From assembly GCA_003254925.1 (NCBI GenBank), contig QANZ01045302.1, forward strand, positions 23,020 through 87,019: a DNA stretch of 64,000 nucleotides, written 5' to 3'. Both the position numbers and the translations under genes were made by a program. This DNA is from Chamaecrista fasciculata. Lineage: Eukaryota; Streptophyta; Magnoliopsida; Fabales; Fabaceae. The number at the start of each line of letters is the position of its first letter. Position 1 is the stretch's first letter. This document shows positions 36,106 through 45,770 of this stretch, piece by piece. A model generated the notes under the pieces. It saw nothing but the letters and a program-made list of their open reading frames with translations. It was not told the origin of the DNA and searched no databases.

Positions 36106-37009
36106 CAGTCATTATTGCGTGAAGTAATTGCAATTCGGAACCTGCTCAAAGAACGCTTGGATAATGTTAAAAGCATAAAATATCTATAATATTTAGAACA
36201 CAATAGGGATTAGTCTAAGTTTAGTTTTAGTCTAGTATTATTTGCTTTGCATTTTATTATTTTGTCTTTTATAATTCTTTCATTTATGGATCATTCAGTC
36301 TTTATTTTTCAGTTTTTATTTTCTTTGAACTTCTAATGTATTTGATCAACAATTTATCTTTCATAAATAAAATATTTATTTGAACTTTTATTATTTTAAT
36401 GATATCAAGTATTTTCGTTGATTTATAATTTCTTTTTTTTAAAAAATATATATATATATATATAAATATAATTATAATATTTCCCAAATTTTCAAATTTC
36501 CTCTTTTCTTTCCCTTTAACATTGAGGACAATGTGCTCTTCTTAGTGTGGGGGAGAGAGAAGTAAATTCACACTCTTACCTTAGTTCTTTACTCCTATTT
36601 AATTATAATATTGGGGACAATGTTACGTTTTAAGTGTGGGGAGAGGAGTAAGTTAGAGTAACTTACATTTTGGTTGACCCAAAAATTTTAAAATTAATTT
36701 TGCAAATCTTAACAATTTTAAAATTTAAAATTATTATTTTTGCCTATTTTTAGTGCTTGATTTAAATAATCTACACTTCTTATTTTTCACTTTTTGAGTA
36801 GAATTCGAATTAGTCGAATTTTTAATATGATTTGAGTTTTGAGTGAATAATTTCATATTCATGATAAGAGTTTAGTCTTAGTTGTTTTCTATAGCCTTAA
36901 AATAATCTGAGCAATTTTCTAAGTTTAGTAGTATTGTTTGATTTTTATAGACCAATTTGAGAGAAACCTAGCCTAGTTGGAGGATTAAGCCTACATAATA
37001 TATATATAT
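36106..37009 (+). other. Non-coding 3' interior of the Athila-like element with repeated aagtgtgggg tracts
   Basis: 'gaggacaatgtgctcttcttagtgtgggggag' (36519-36550) and 'ggggacaatgttacgttttaagtgtggggagagg' (36612-36645) are two versions of the same motif. A third, 'cttaagtgtggagga', abuts the 3' LTR at 40747. Such purine tracts act as plus-strand primers in LTR elements. A TA microsatellite is at 36447-36464. No coding sequence. Confidence 0.55.
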
Positions 37010-38136
37010 ATATATACTTGAGTAAAATAACTTTCCGGTTCCTGATTTATGCACTCGCTGACAGATAGGTCCCTGAATTTTATGCATTGCACTAGCCGGT
37101 CCCCGAATTTTGCAAACGCAGCACTAATCGGTCCCTCCGTCATATTGGCGTTACAAAAATGCTGATGTGGCCATAACGGACGCTGATGTGTCCCGTTATG
37201 CGCTGACGTGTCCCGTTATGGCCACGTCAGCACCCGTTATGTTTTTTTAAAAAAAAAAAGAGCTGCCACGTCATAAAATAGCGACACATCAGCATTTCCT
37301 CATTGTACTTATAGGTCCCTGACCCATTTTTATTCCATTATTCTCAATTCCCCCTCTTTTTCATCATTTTCATTCATTTTAGTCCCAAATCCTCAAAATA
37401 AAACTATAAAGTGTCCCAAAACTTTTCCAAACATTCCAATTTAGTCCTTAAAAATATTTAAAACCCTAAACTCTAAAACCCCAAACCCTAAAACCCCAAA
37501 ATCTAAAACTTCAAACCCTAAACTCTAAAAAAAAGTCTGAGTTGAACAATTAGGCCCTTGACCCATCTTTATTTATATTATTCTCAATTCCCCCTTTTTT
37601 TCTCATCTTCATTCATTTTAGTCCCAAATTTTCAAAATAAAATTGTAAAGTGTCCCAAAACTCTTCCAAACTTTTCAATTTAGTCCTTAAAAAATATTAA
37701 AACCCTAAACCTTAAACTCTAAACTCTAAAACTTTTTTTAATCTTCATCTTCATTCAATTTAGTCCTTAGAAATATTAAAAACACTAAACCCTAAAACTC
37801 TAAACTCCTAAATCCTAAACCCTAAAAAAATTACACATGACCAGAAACTTCATTCTCAATTTATTCTCAATTTTTTTATCTTTGGCTTCATCTTCCCATA
37901 TATTTTTTTAATCTTCATGATCATGGTTGTCTTCACATGTCATCATCATCAACATCATCGTCTTCTTCTTCCTCCTCCCAAAACTCAATCATGCCAAATC
38001 TCCCAAATCCCCAACTTCAAATCCCCAATTTCCCAAACCTCAATCATGCCAAATCTCCCAAATCCCCAACTTCAAATCCCCAATTTCAAAAGCCATCTAA
38101 ATAATCAAAATTAAAACATCAAAATTAAAGCCTCGA

Positions 38137-38376
38137 GCCATCATCATCACGCCGGCAAGAGTCGGATTGGAACCAAACCTAGATTTCAGTCATTTCGATA
38201 CGTTGCAAGAATCCAATCAGAAAAAGCGCAGGAAAATCGGTGGCCATGATGCGAACCATCAGAATTCCTCCAATCATATTCGATGGAGATCCGAGACAGA
38301 GCGGCGGATCTACTCCTCCAAGCTCGTCGAAGTCCTCCGCCACGTCCTCCGTCGGACTCCTTCGTCTCCGTGAGTG
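38137..38376 (+). pseudogene. Captured fragment of a bHLH149/AIF-like atypical bHLH gene
   Basis: An open frame of about 78 codons reads KKRRKIGGHDAN, then HIRWRSETERRIYSSKLVEV and LRHVLRRTPSSP, and ends at TGA 38371. The W-R-SE-E-RIYSSKL-E-LR-V pattern followed by Ser/Pro is the N-terminal signature of the bHLH147-150 / AIF group of non-DNA-binding plant bHLH proteins. The C-terminal helix-loop-helix half is missing. No ATG lies in a good position and it sits inside a transposon, so it is a transduplicated fragment, not a gene. The donor gene is outside this window. Confidence 0.72.
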
Positions 38377-38574
38377 AGGGCGTTCATTCCAGAGAGGGGT
38401 GGTGGAATCAGAGTCGTCGGATTTAGTGGCGAGACGACGGTCGGGGTCGATCCAGAAGACGACGTAGGGTTTGAGATCTCAATTTTTCCAGTTGACGTTC
38501 TTAATATGCTTGGCTGAGACGATGGTAAGGTCGAGATCGAGGGATTTCGATGGTGAAGGACGGGAAGACGCCAT
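38372..38574 (-). pseudogene. Captured 5' end of a C2-domain (calcium/lipid-binding) protein gene
   Basis: On the minus strand an ATG at 38574-38572 starts MASSRPSPSKSLDLDLTIVS, followed by AKHIKNVNWKN, a TGA stop, then DLKPYVVFWIDPDRRLATK and a segment ending PLWNER. This is the start of a plant C2 domain of the SRC2 / CaLB type. In the family the stop position is a Gly, so one substitution made the stop. About 60-100 bp upstream of the ATG (38575-38660) looks like the donor's 5' leader. The fragment joins the bHLH fragment tail to tail at about 38372-38385. Confidence 0.8.
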
Positions 38575-39800
38575 TGGATTTTCACTTGTGAATCAGAGAG
38601 AGCAGGATTATTGTGTGATGAGTGATGAATGGTTAATTCGAAGGAGAAAATGAGGAGGAGCACGAAATTGGAATTTGTTCGACTGATGATTTTCTGCACA
38701 AAGAACTTGATGATTTTTGATTCAGTTTGTGAATGGGGTTAGGATTGGGAATTTGGGAAATTTGTGAATGGGGTTAGGATTGGAAATTTGGGAAATTTGT
38801 GAATGAGATTAGGATGAAGATGAAGATGATGAACAAGGCTTGCGTTTTTTTTTTTTTCAGAATTTTTAGGATTTAATTTTAATTTTTGGATGAAGGTTCA
38901 GGGGGAGAGAAAAATTATAATGATGTGTAAAAAATTGGGATGTGTAATTTTTTTTTTAAATTTCTGGTGATGTGTAATTTTTTTAGGGTTTAGGATTTAT
39001 GAGTTTAGAGTTTTAGGGTTTAGTGTTTTTAATATTTTTAAGGACTAAATTCAATGAAGATGAAGATTAAAAAAAGTTTGAGTTTAGAGTTTAAGGTTTA
39101 GGGTTTTAATATTTTTTAAGGACTAAATTGAAATGTTTGGAAGAGTTTTGGGACACTTTACAATTTTATTTTGAAAATTTGGGACTAAAATGAATGAAGA
39201 TGAGAAAAAAGAGGGGGAATTGAGAATAATATAAATAAAGATGGGTCAAGGGCCTAATTGTTCAACTCAGACTTTTTTTTAGAGTTTAGGGTTTGAAGTT
39301 TTAGATTTTGGGGTTTTAGGGTTTGGGGTTTTAGAGTTTAGGGTTTTAAATATTTTTAAGGACTAAATTGGAATGTTTGGAAAAGTTTTGGGACACTTTA
39401 TAATTTTATTTTGAGGATTTGGGACTAAAATGAATGAAAATGATGAAAAAGAGGGGGAATTGAGAATAATGGAATAAAAATGGGTCAGGGACCTATAAGT
39501 ACAATGAGGAAATGCTGATGTGTCGCTATTTTATGACGTGGCAGCTCTTTTTTTTTAAAAAAAAAAAACATAACGGGTGCTGACGTGGCCATAACGGGAC
39601 ACGTCAGCGCATAACGGGACACATCAGCGTCTTTTATGGCCACGTCAGCATTTTTGTAACGCCAATATGACGGAGGGACCAATTAGTGCAGCGTTTGCAA
39701 AATTCGGGGACCGGCTAGTACAATGGGTAAAATTCAGGGACCTATCTGTCAGCGAGTGCATAAATCAGGGACCGGAAAGTTATTTTACTCATATATCCTT

Positions 39801-40747
39801 AGAGAGAAATTAGTCTCTTAGTTTTGTTTTCTCTAGAACTTGTCTTAATTCTTAGTTAAAGCTTATTAGATTTAATGATTATTAATATGATAGAGACACT
39901 TGTTTCTTCAACCCCTTTATCCCAATCACTAGCCAGTTACCATATATATATATATATATATCCTTCGTTAGCCCCTTTGAGCCTATACACTAAGTTGTAC
40001 TTTTAAATCTTATCATAGAGATGGACTTTTCAATTCAACTCTCAAAGGTGAATCTAGCTAGCAATATTAGAAAAAATATATAAAAAGATCTCGACAAAAG
40101 AAAAAATATATATATAATATATAAGTCGAGCAAAAAGAATCAAAAGTATCTTTGAGAAAGCTCAAGTATTAAAAGTATTATCATGAGAGTTTATCAAGAG
40201 AAAAAGACTGGCCAGTCAAAAAAATAGAGTCATGTGCCACATGACTCAAATGAGCCTTACAGTGAACTAGTTAGTTTCTTTTGGTGGATAAGTGGAGTTG
40301 AATTGTTAAGAAAAACTTGAAAAGAAATTTTAAAGTAAACACCATTTTCTTTCTTTTCTCCCTATATTTCTTCTTAAATATATTAGCCTTTTCCCATTCA
40401 TTAAAACCCTATTAAAGTCCCCTCGGCTAAGAATCATTATTTCACTAAAAGTGGAGACTTTGAGAATTATTACAAGCTTATGGTAGAAACTTAGTCTAAG
40501 GTATGACTTGAGAGAAATAATACCCAATTAGTGAGGAGAGTGATACACTTATAGAATTGGTCTTATAGAAATTAGATTGCACTACTTTACAAAGTTAATT
40601 GCTTAGTGAATTCTCTAGCTCTAGGTTATGACTATGTATTGGCCTTGAATCATGAACTTGGGAAAGTTCCTTGATCCTTTGAAATATTCTCTTTTCTTCT
40701 ACTTCGTACCTTTGCCAAAGAGTGCAAAGTCTTAAGTGTGGAGGATT
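39801..40747 (+). other. Non-coding 3' interior of the Athila-like element, up to the purine tract
   Basis: AT-rich DNA with TA runs at 39944-39960. It ends in CTTAAGTGTGGAGGATT directly before the 3' LTR (TGATCAGCCC at 40748), where the polypurine primer is expected. No gene is seen. Confidence 0.6.
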
Positions 40748-42212
40748 TGATCAGCCCAAATATGAACAAGTTATTTGGCCTTCTTTTGATATGTTTAAAC
40801 TAATAATATATTATAATTAGACCAATTAATATGCTAAGGGTTGCACCAAGGTGTGGCAAAATAAAGTGGATGAAATAAGTTAATTAGCGTTTATTTATTG
40901 TACTTTATAAATAGGTGCTACTTAATGGTTTATTTAGTGTTTCAGATATCCAAACAGGGTCAAACCAAGAGGGAAATATCTAGAAGATCACGTTAAGCAC
41001 AAGATGTTCTTGTGTCGTTGGATGAGCCGCCGGCGCAAGGGAGGTAAATCCCTCGGCACAAGTATTTGAGATAGATATGACGGCAGCAAGTAATCTTCAG
41101 CGCAATATTATGTTGAGTCGTCACTTGAGCCAATGGCCCAAGTGAGAAATCGCGCGGCACATGTAGCTTCATGGATTAAATATATAATTTGGACAGCTAG
41201 GATTCAAGATACGAAGATATAATCGAAATATCACAGATATTTTGGTGCGCTTCCGTGTTGGGCCGCCAGCACAAGCAACGACCCAAGCACAAATATTTTC
41301 CTTGACTTGCGGACCAAGCACACTATTCAGGACGATAAATAGAGATCGTCATTCCACGCTCAAATCATCCCAGTAGCGAGAGCACAACTCAAATTAGTAG
41401 AAATAGTTTAGAATAGTTCTATGCCTAGAGCATGAGTAACTAAATAGGTAGATACTTGAGGAATGCCTCAAGGATGTGACTTGAGTTCACTATGTTTCAT
41501 TGTAGAGTCCAGATGTTGATGTGACATTTATGAGGTATGATCAACTCCTTCATAGGTAATTGTTGAAGTTGTTTATATGTTAGATTTATAGATCAGAACT
41601 TTATTAGGGAATGAAACTTGATATTCCTGGAGTTTGTCTCTTTCACGATTAATAAAGTTTGCTCTTTTAAACATGTTATTTGCATGGTTGGTTTACTAAA
41701 GAGTGTCCTATCTATCTTAGAAATATAATTAGGATTATTATTGATATATATTTGTTCATTGTTCCAATACTGCAATAATATAGATTGCCTTGAAGAGCTT
41801 TGACAAAGTGCTCATAATCCATTATTGGTTGAGTGATCGATCCTAATCTTATGTTTCCCACCATTGTTTGATTGATTGTGTTTTAGTCTAAATACATCAT
41901 TTAACTTGGTTAAGTAAATGCACATTAATTATCTCTTCTTTATGATGAACGAACTATGATAGTCTATCTCTAGGGTTTTCTCTCAAGTATTGTTTTGACT
42001 CATTATATATTAAATCGTGACAACCTTAGTTCTCAAATTCATAACCTACAAACCTTCATCACAATTCTCTTAGTCTCATCACATCGAGTTCCGCGAGAGA
42101 TTCGACCTTGGGTTAGCATCTATACTATATTTTAATAAATATAGTTATACTTGCGAGGCTTAAGTATAATTAAATTTGACTCGCTTGACACCTTACGACG
42201 GGTGTTCGACCA
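40748..42212 (+). repeat. 3' LTR of the Athila-like element (intact, 1465 bp)
   Basis: Matches the interrupted 5' LTR almost end to end, from TGATCAGCCC to GTGTTCGACCA. It has the single copy of ATTAAATTTG (42169-42178) that is duplicated around the insertion in the 5' LTR. Confidence 0.93.
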
Positions 42213-42833
42213 CTGCCCTGCATCCAGTTGTGTCTTCATCTCTAAGAGCCTAGGATCGTTAAAAATTGCTTGTTGCAAGGCCTAAAAAGTTCCATGCTGA
42301 ACTGTTGTCAATGCCATGAAGACTTGATGCTCGTTTTCAGTATTGTCCTCATACACTCAAGAGAGTGCATCTGTTGCACGATTTGATTTTCTTGACCTGT
42401 ACTGAATGTCACATTAGAAACCCATCAGTTTTGCCAGGTAGAATTGCTTCTCTTGCGTTTGCACTACTTGAAACATCAACTCCTTTAAACTCTTATGATC
42501 AGTCTTCCAAAAAAATCGCCTTCCCAACAAATAATGGCGCCATTTATACCACAGCTTTGGATATGGCGTACAATTCTCAAACATAAGCCTAAGCCAAAGA
42601 CAATTTGAGGTTGAGTTTCTTACTAAAGAAAGCAATGGGATGACCATCCTACGAAAGAACAGCTCTAACTCCTCTTCCGGAAGCATCCGTCTCGAGAACA
42701 AAAATCTTGGCAAAATATGGAAGAGCCAAAACAGGTGTAGTTGTCATCTTCTCTTTCAACATCACAAAGGCTTTTCTTGCTTCTTCTCTCCTCGTAAACT
42801 TATTCTTCTTCAATAATTCTGTTAAAGGAAAAG
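42213..42833 (-). pseudogene. RNase H region of the outer gypsy element (broken)
   Basis: The minus strand reads WRHYLLGRRFFWKTDHKSLK, a conserved RNase H block with the Asp of TDH, then QFYLAKLMGF. It is preceded by frame-shifted text ([17 protein letters not shown]) that corresponds to the start of the domain. The frame is interrupted just after LMGF and near 42715-42830. The nested element interrupts the linker downstream. Confidence 0.82.
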
Positions 42834-43772
42834 TTATTTCTGATACCCCTTCAGAAATTTCCGATAGTACCTAGTGAGTCTTAGGAAACCTCTCAGTTGC
42901 TTCACATTTCTAGGTTCCAGCCACTCAGAAATGGCTTTAATTTTAGTCTGGTCAACATGAACTCCTGTTGCACTGACTACATGCCCCAAATATTCCATAG
43001 TAGTATGACCGAAACTACATTTGGACAACTGAGCAAAAAATTGATTATCAACCAACACTTGCAGCACCACTCGCAGATGCGTAACATGCTCTTCTTTTGT
43101 CTTGCTATAAACTAATATCTCGTCAAAGAACACAGTGACAAACTTCCTCAAGTATGGTTTGAACACTTTGTTCATGGTACCTTGGAATGTTAAAGGAGCA
43201 TTAGTTAAGCCAAAAGGCATTACAACAAACTCGTAGTGGCCTAAGTGTGTTCTGAATGCCGTTTTGGAAATATCAGCCTCCCGCATCCGTATTTGATGGT
43301 AACCGGCTCTTAAATCCAACTTTGCAAAGTATGTTGTACCTTGCAACTCATCTGGTATTTCATCAATTGTTGGAATAGGAAATTTATCCTTAATTGTAGC
43401 CTCATTCAGAGCCCTATAATCCACACAAAATCTCCAAGTTCCATCCTTCTTTTTGACTAGCAGAACTGGTGAAGAAAAAGCACTGTGGTTGTCACGAATC
43501 ACACTAGATTTTAGCATTTCATTAACCAACCATTCAATCTCCACCTTCTGAAACTGAGGATAACGATATGGCCTAACATTGATTGGACCTCGGTTAGGTT
43601 CCAACTCAATAGCATGATCCATTTCCCTTCGAGGTGGCAAGTCTTTGGGCTCTTGGAAGACTATAGTATATTCATGTAATACTTGCTGCAATTCTTCAGA
43701 CAACGTATCCTGTGTGTGATTTTCCAGCTCAAGGTGAGATGGAAAGCCTTGCATTGCATACACTCTTGCCAC
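42834..43772 (-). pseudogene. Reverse transcriptase of the outer gypsy element
   Basis: An open frame of 312 codons shows the conserved RT blocks in order: [40 protein letters not shown] with the first catalytic Asp, [39 protein letters not shown], and a connection-domain start [20 protein letters not shown]. The active-site pair normally Asp-Asp reads Asp-Glu, a change expected to impair catalysis. It is in the same strand and order as its gag and integrase. Confidence 0.93.
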
Positions 43773-43879
43773 AACATGCTACTCTAACATCTTAATGACA
43801 ACTCCACTTCTCATAGGATTTGGATTCAACATGTGATCTCCTAATATTCAAACCTTCTTGCCTTCGAAAAAAAAAGACA

Positions 43880-44113
43880 TCACCATTTTTTATAATTGGC
43901 TACAATGGTTCCCAACCCTATTAAACACTGAACACCCAGAACTACATCACATCCAGCCACATTTAGAATATACATATCAGCCACCACTCTTATTCCCTGA
44001 ATGTTCAAGGTAACCCCTACACATTTTTTGTCACAACACAATTTCTGTCCCCCACCTGTTACTACTTTAAAGCCTACAACATCCTTTATTTCCAACTTCA
44101 ACTTTCTGGCCAC
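43880..44113 (-). pseudogene. Aspartic protease region of the outer gypsy element
   Basis: The minus strand reads VADMYILNVAGCDVVLGVQC followed by LIGLGTIVANYKKW. This is the second half of the gypsy protease (the VxLGxxWL-like block), joined by a frameshift to the upstream frame ending in VLIKDVV. The active-site triad region in the upstream frame (LKILIETLTVG) has lost the expected Asp. Confidence 0.72.
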
Positions 44114-45222
44114 ACTCTCTTTGATACAACATCCTTTATAAGGACTCCCACTGTCAATGTCTCAATGAGTATTTTCAAAGGCTCTTTTTTATAATGTCCA
44201 GTCACACGCAGTGTTTTGGGGTGAAAATATCCTTCTAAAGCATTGAAACTTATTTCAGGTTCCAAATTAATCATCTCAGGACTCACATCTACAAACTCAT
44301 CATCCTTCTCAATCTCTAATTTCAGTATTTCCTGTAACTCATCCTGGTCAATAAGCAAGCTAAAAGTTGGTTTGCATTTATGGTCCCTAGTGTACTTAGC
44401 ATCACAGTAATAACACAGTCCTTTTTCACGCTTAGCTTTAATTTCAGCAGCAGTTAAACGCTTAAAAGTACTGTCAGAATCAGTTCTAGGTGTTGTACCA
44501 TTGTTCCCTGTAGTTGTTTGGCCTGTCTTGCTGACGAATGTACTCATCTTTTGGGAATTCTGTTTAATGGGAATAACCTTCTGCGATTCCAGTGCTTTTA
44601 GTTGGTGCTGCTCATACATCTTTGCCATCAATATTGCTTGTTGGTATGTCACTGGTTGGGCTAGAAGCACCTCACATTGCAGCTGTTCATGTAAACCTCC
44701 AATGAAGAAACACATCGACAAGTCATTGGCTAGCCCTGTATTTTATTGGTCAATGCTTCAAAGGCGAATTGATATTCCTCCACTGTACCACTCTGTTGAA
44801 CCTTCTTCAATGCAACCTTAGGATTGTGATAAATGGACCGACCAAAACAAATCCGCAGTGCATCTAAAAATTCCTTCCAGTTGTTGCTAAATCATTAGAT
44901 CTCAAGTTCTCAACCATTGATACCATTCCGATGTTATACCATCCAAGCATAATGATGCAAATCTCATTTTCTGGTTCATCGGCATCCCATATAGCTCAAA
45001 ATATTCTTGGATATTAAACACCCAAGTCTCCATCTGTGTGCCATCAAATCTCGGTGCGTCAACCTCCATATGCCTGCCCGAAAAATAACCTTTATCTTCC
45101 TCTCGAACATTCACCTCATGTGATTTCGGTTCAGTTTCTACTAGCTTCTTCATTAATTGCTTGAACATACCTTCAATTCGATGTACCGCTTCTTGATGCC
45201 TCTGATCCTTCGCTAGCAACAA
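44098..45222 (-). pseudogene. gag of the outer gypsy element (two frames)
   Basis: The first part (45222-44902) reads VDAPRFDGTQMETWVFNIQE and the block ending SEWYQWLRT, typical gypsy gag. The second part (44721-44098) reads FFIGGLHEQLQCEVLLAQPV and the zinc knuckle CYYCDAKYTRDHKC (CX2CX4HX4C). A frameshifted stretch at 44722-44901 joins them. The start is probably upstream near 45290. Not functional. Confidence 0.88.
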
Positions 45223-45324
45223 ATTAAATCCATCTTAGCCTCCAACGCTCCTTGTTTCTTATGCATCTTAGCTTGCATTGTTTGTAACTTGACAATTCGA
45301 GTTCCCCTCCGCCATTGTTGGAGC

Positions 45325-45343
45325 CTCTCAACGAAAGCACCAA
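45325..45343 (-). other. Primer-binding site of the outer gypsy element
   Basis: Next to the 5' LTR the minus strand reads TTTGGTGCTTTCGTTGAGAG. The TGGTGCTTTCGTTGAGAG part is where the tRNA primer should pair. The matching tRNA was not identified. Confidence 0.6.
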
Positions 45344-45344
45344 A

Positions 45345-45770
45345 TGTTACAACTACGAATAGAAATGTAATTATGGAATGAAATTCGAATGAAGTAAGGG
45401 ATTGATAATATGGATGAATACAGCAAATGCCCTGCTTCGAGTGAGGGTTACTCCTTGATCACAAAGATCATATACATTCAGCATGAAACCTACACAATAC
45501 GTATTATTACCCTACATAGCCAAAGGCTAACGACTAACCAGCATCAGCTAAGACCTCAGACTTCACGTGGACCCTTTCCATACTTGCTGCGTGATTCATC
45601 ATTCATAATAAAGTCTTTCATCCATGCTGGCTTTTTACTAACTCGTTTCTCACGAGTTGTGGGTTCCCCTTCATTAATTAGGCCTCCAAATGACTCATAC
45701 TCCAGCTGATCATTAGTAAATGGGCCTCGTGCCATATCAACATCCTCCATTTATTACCATAATCCTAACA
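45345..45770 (-). repeat. 5' LTR of the outer gypsy element (426 bp)
   Basis: The plus-strand borders are TGTTACAACTA and AATCCTAACA, giving TG...CA on either strand. It matches 23543-23905 with many substitutions and two larger deletions in that partner. Confidence 0.88.

Larger units (their letters stand above)
37010..39800. mobile_element. Family A copy 3: 2771 bp long-TIR Pack-MULE-like element carrying two host gene fragments
   Basis: The element is 37020-39790. Its ends are GAGTAAAATAACTTTCCGGT and the mirrored accggaaagttattttactc. Flanking 10 bp ATATATACTT (37010-37019) and ATATATCCTT (39791-39800) match 9 of 10. Arms of roughly 800 bp (to about 37830, and from about 38980) are inverted copies with the same 'cccaaaactcttccaaac' and 'tagtccttaaaa' phrases and CCCTAAA-like tracts as copies 1 and 2. 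They also hold the hairpin motif cataacgggtgctgacgtgg. The middle, 38.1-38.7 kb, is captured gene DNA. No transposase is present. Confidence 0.92.
24793..42212 (+). mobile_element. Athila/Tat-like LTR element lacking RT and integrase, with three later insertions
   Basis: LTRs of about 1.46 kb start TGATCAGCCC and end CGACCA. They lie at 24793-28541 (interrupted) and 40748-42212. Flanking 5 bp CTCCC and CTGCC match 4 of 5. A tRNA-Asp-type primer-binding site follows the 5' LTR, and aagtgtgg-type purine tracts precede the 3' LTR. The interior holds decayed gag and protease and a later 'putative plant transposon protein' type ORF. I find no reverse transcriptase, RNase H or integrase, so it is probably non-autonomous. 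Without the insertions its length is about 9.9 kb. The first 245 bp of the two LTRs differ at about 8 positions, so it is moderately young. Confidence 0.9.
23543..45770 (-). mobile_element. Old Ty3/gypsy LTR retrotransposon, split by a nested 17.4 kb element
   Basis: On the minus strand the order is LTR, primer-binding site, gag, protease, RT, RNase H, integrase, LTR, which is the Ty3/gypsy order. Removing the nested element at 24793-42212 with one 5 bp duplication leaves about 4.8 kb, a normal gypsy size, and the RNase H-integrase reading frame resumes across the join. The two LTRs differ at many sites and one is truncated. Several frameshifts and catalytic substitutions show the element is dead. 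It is older than the element nested in it. Confidence 0.92.

Noticed and set aside
43880..45222. A possible host retropepsin or gag-derived domesticated gene.
   Set aside because: The frames are broken, in retrotransposon order, and lie between matching LTRs with a primer-binding site, so this is a decayed gypsy element.
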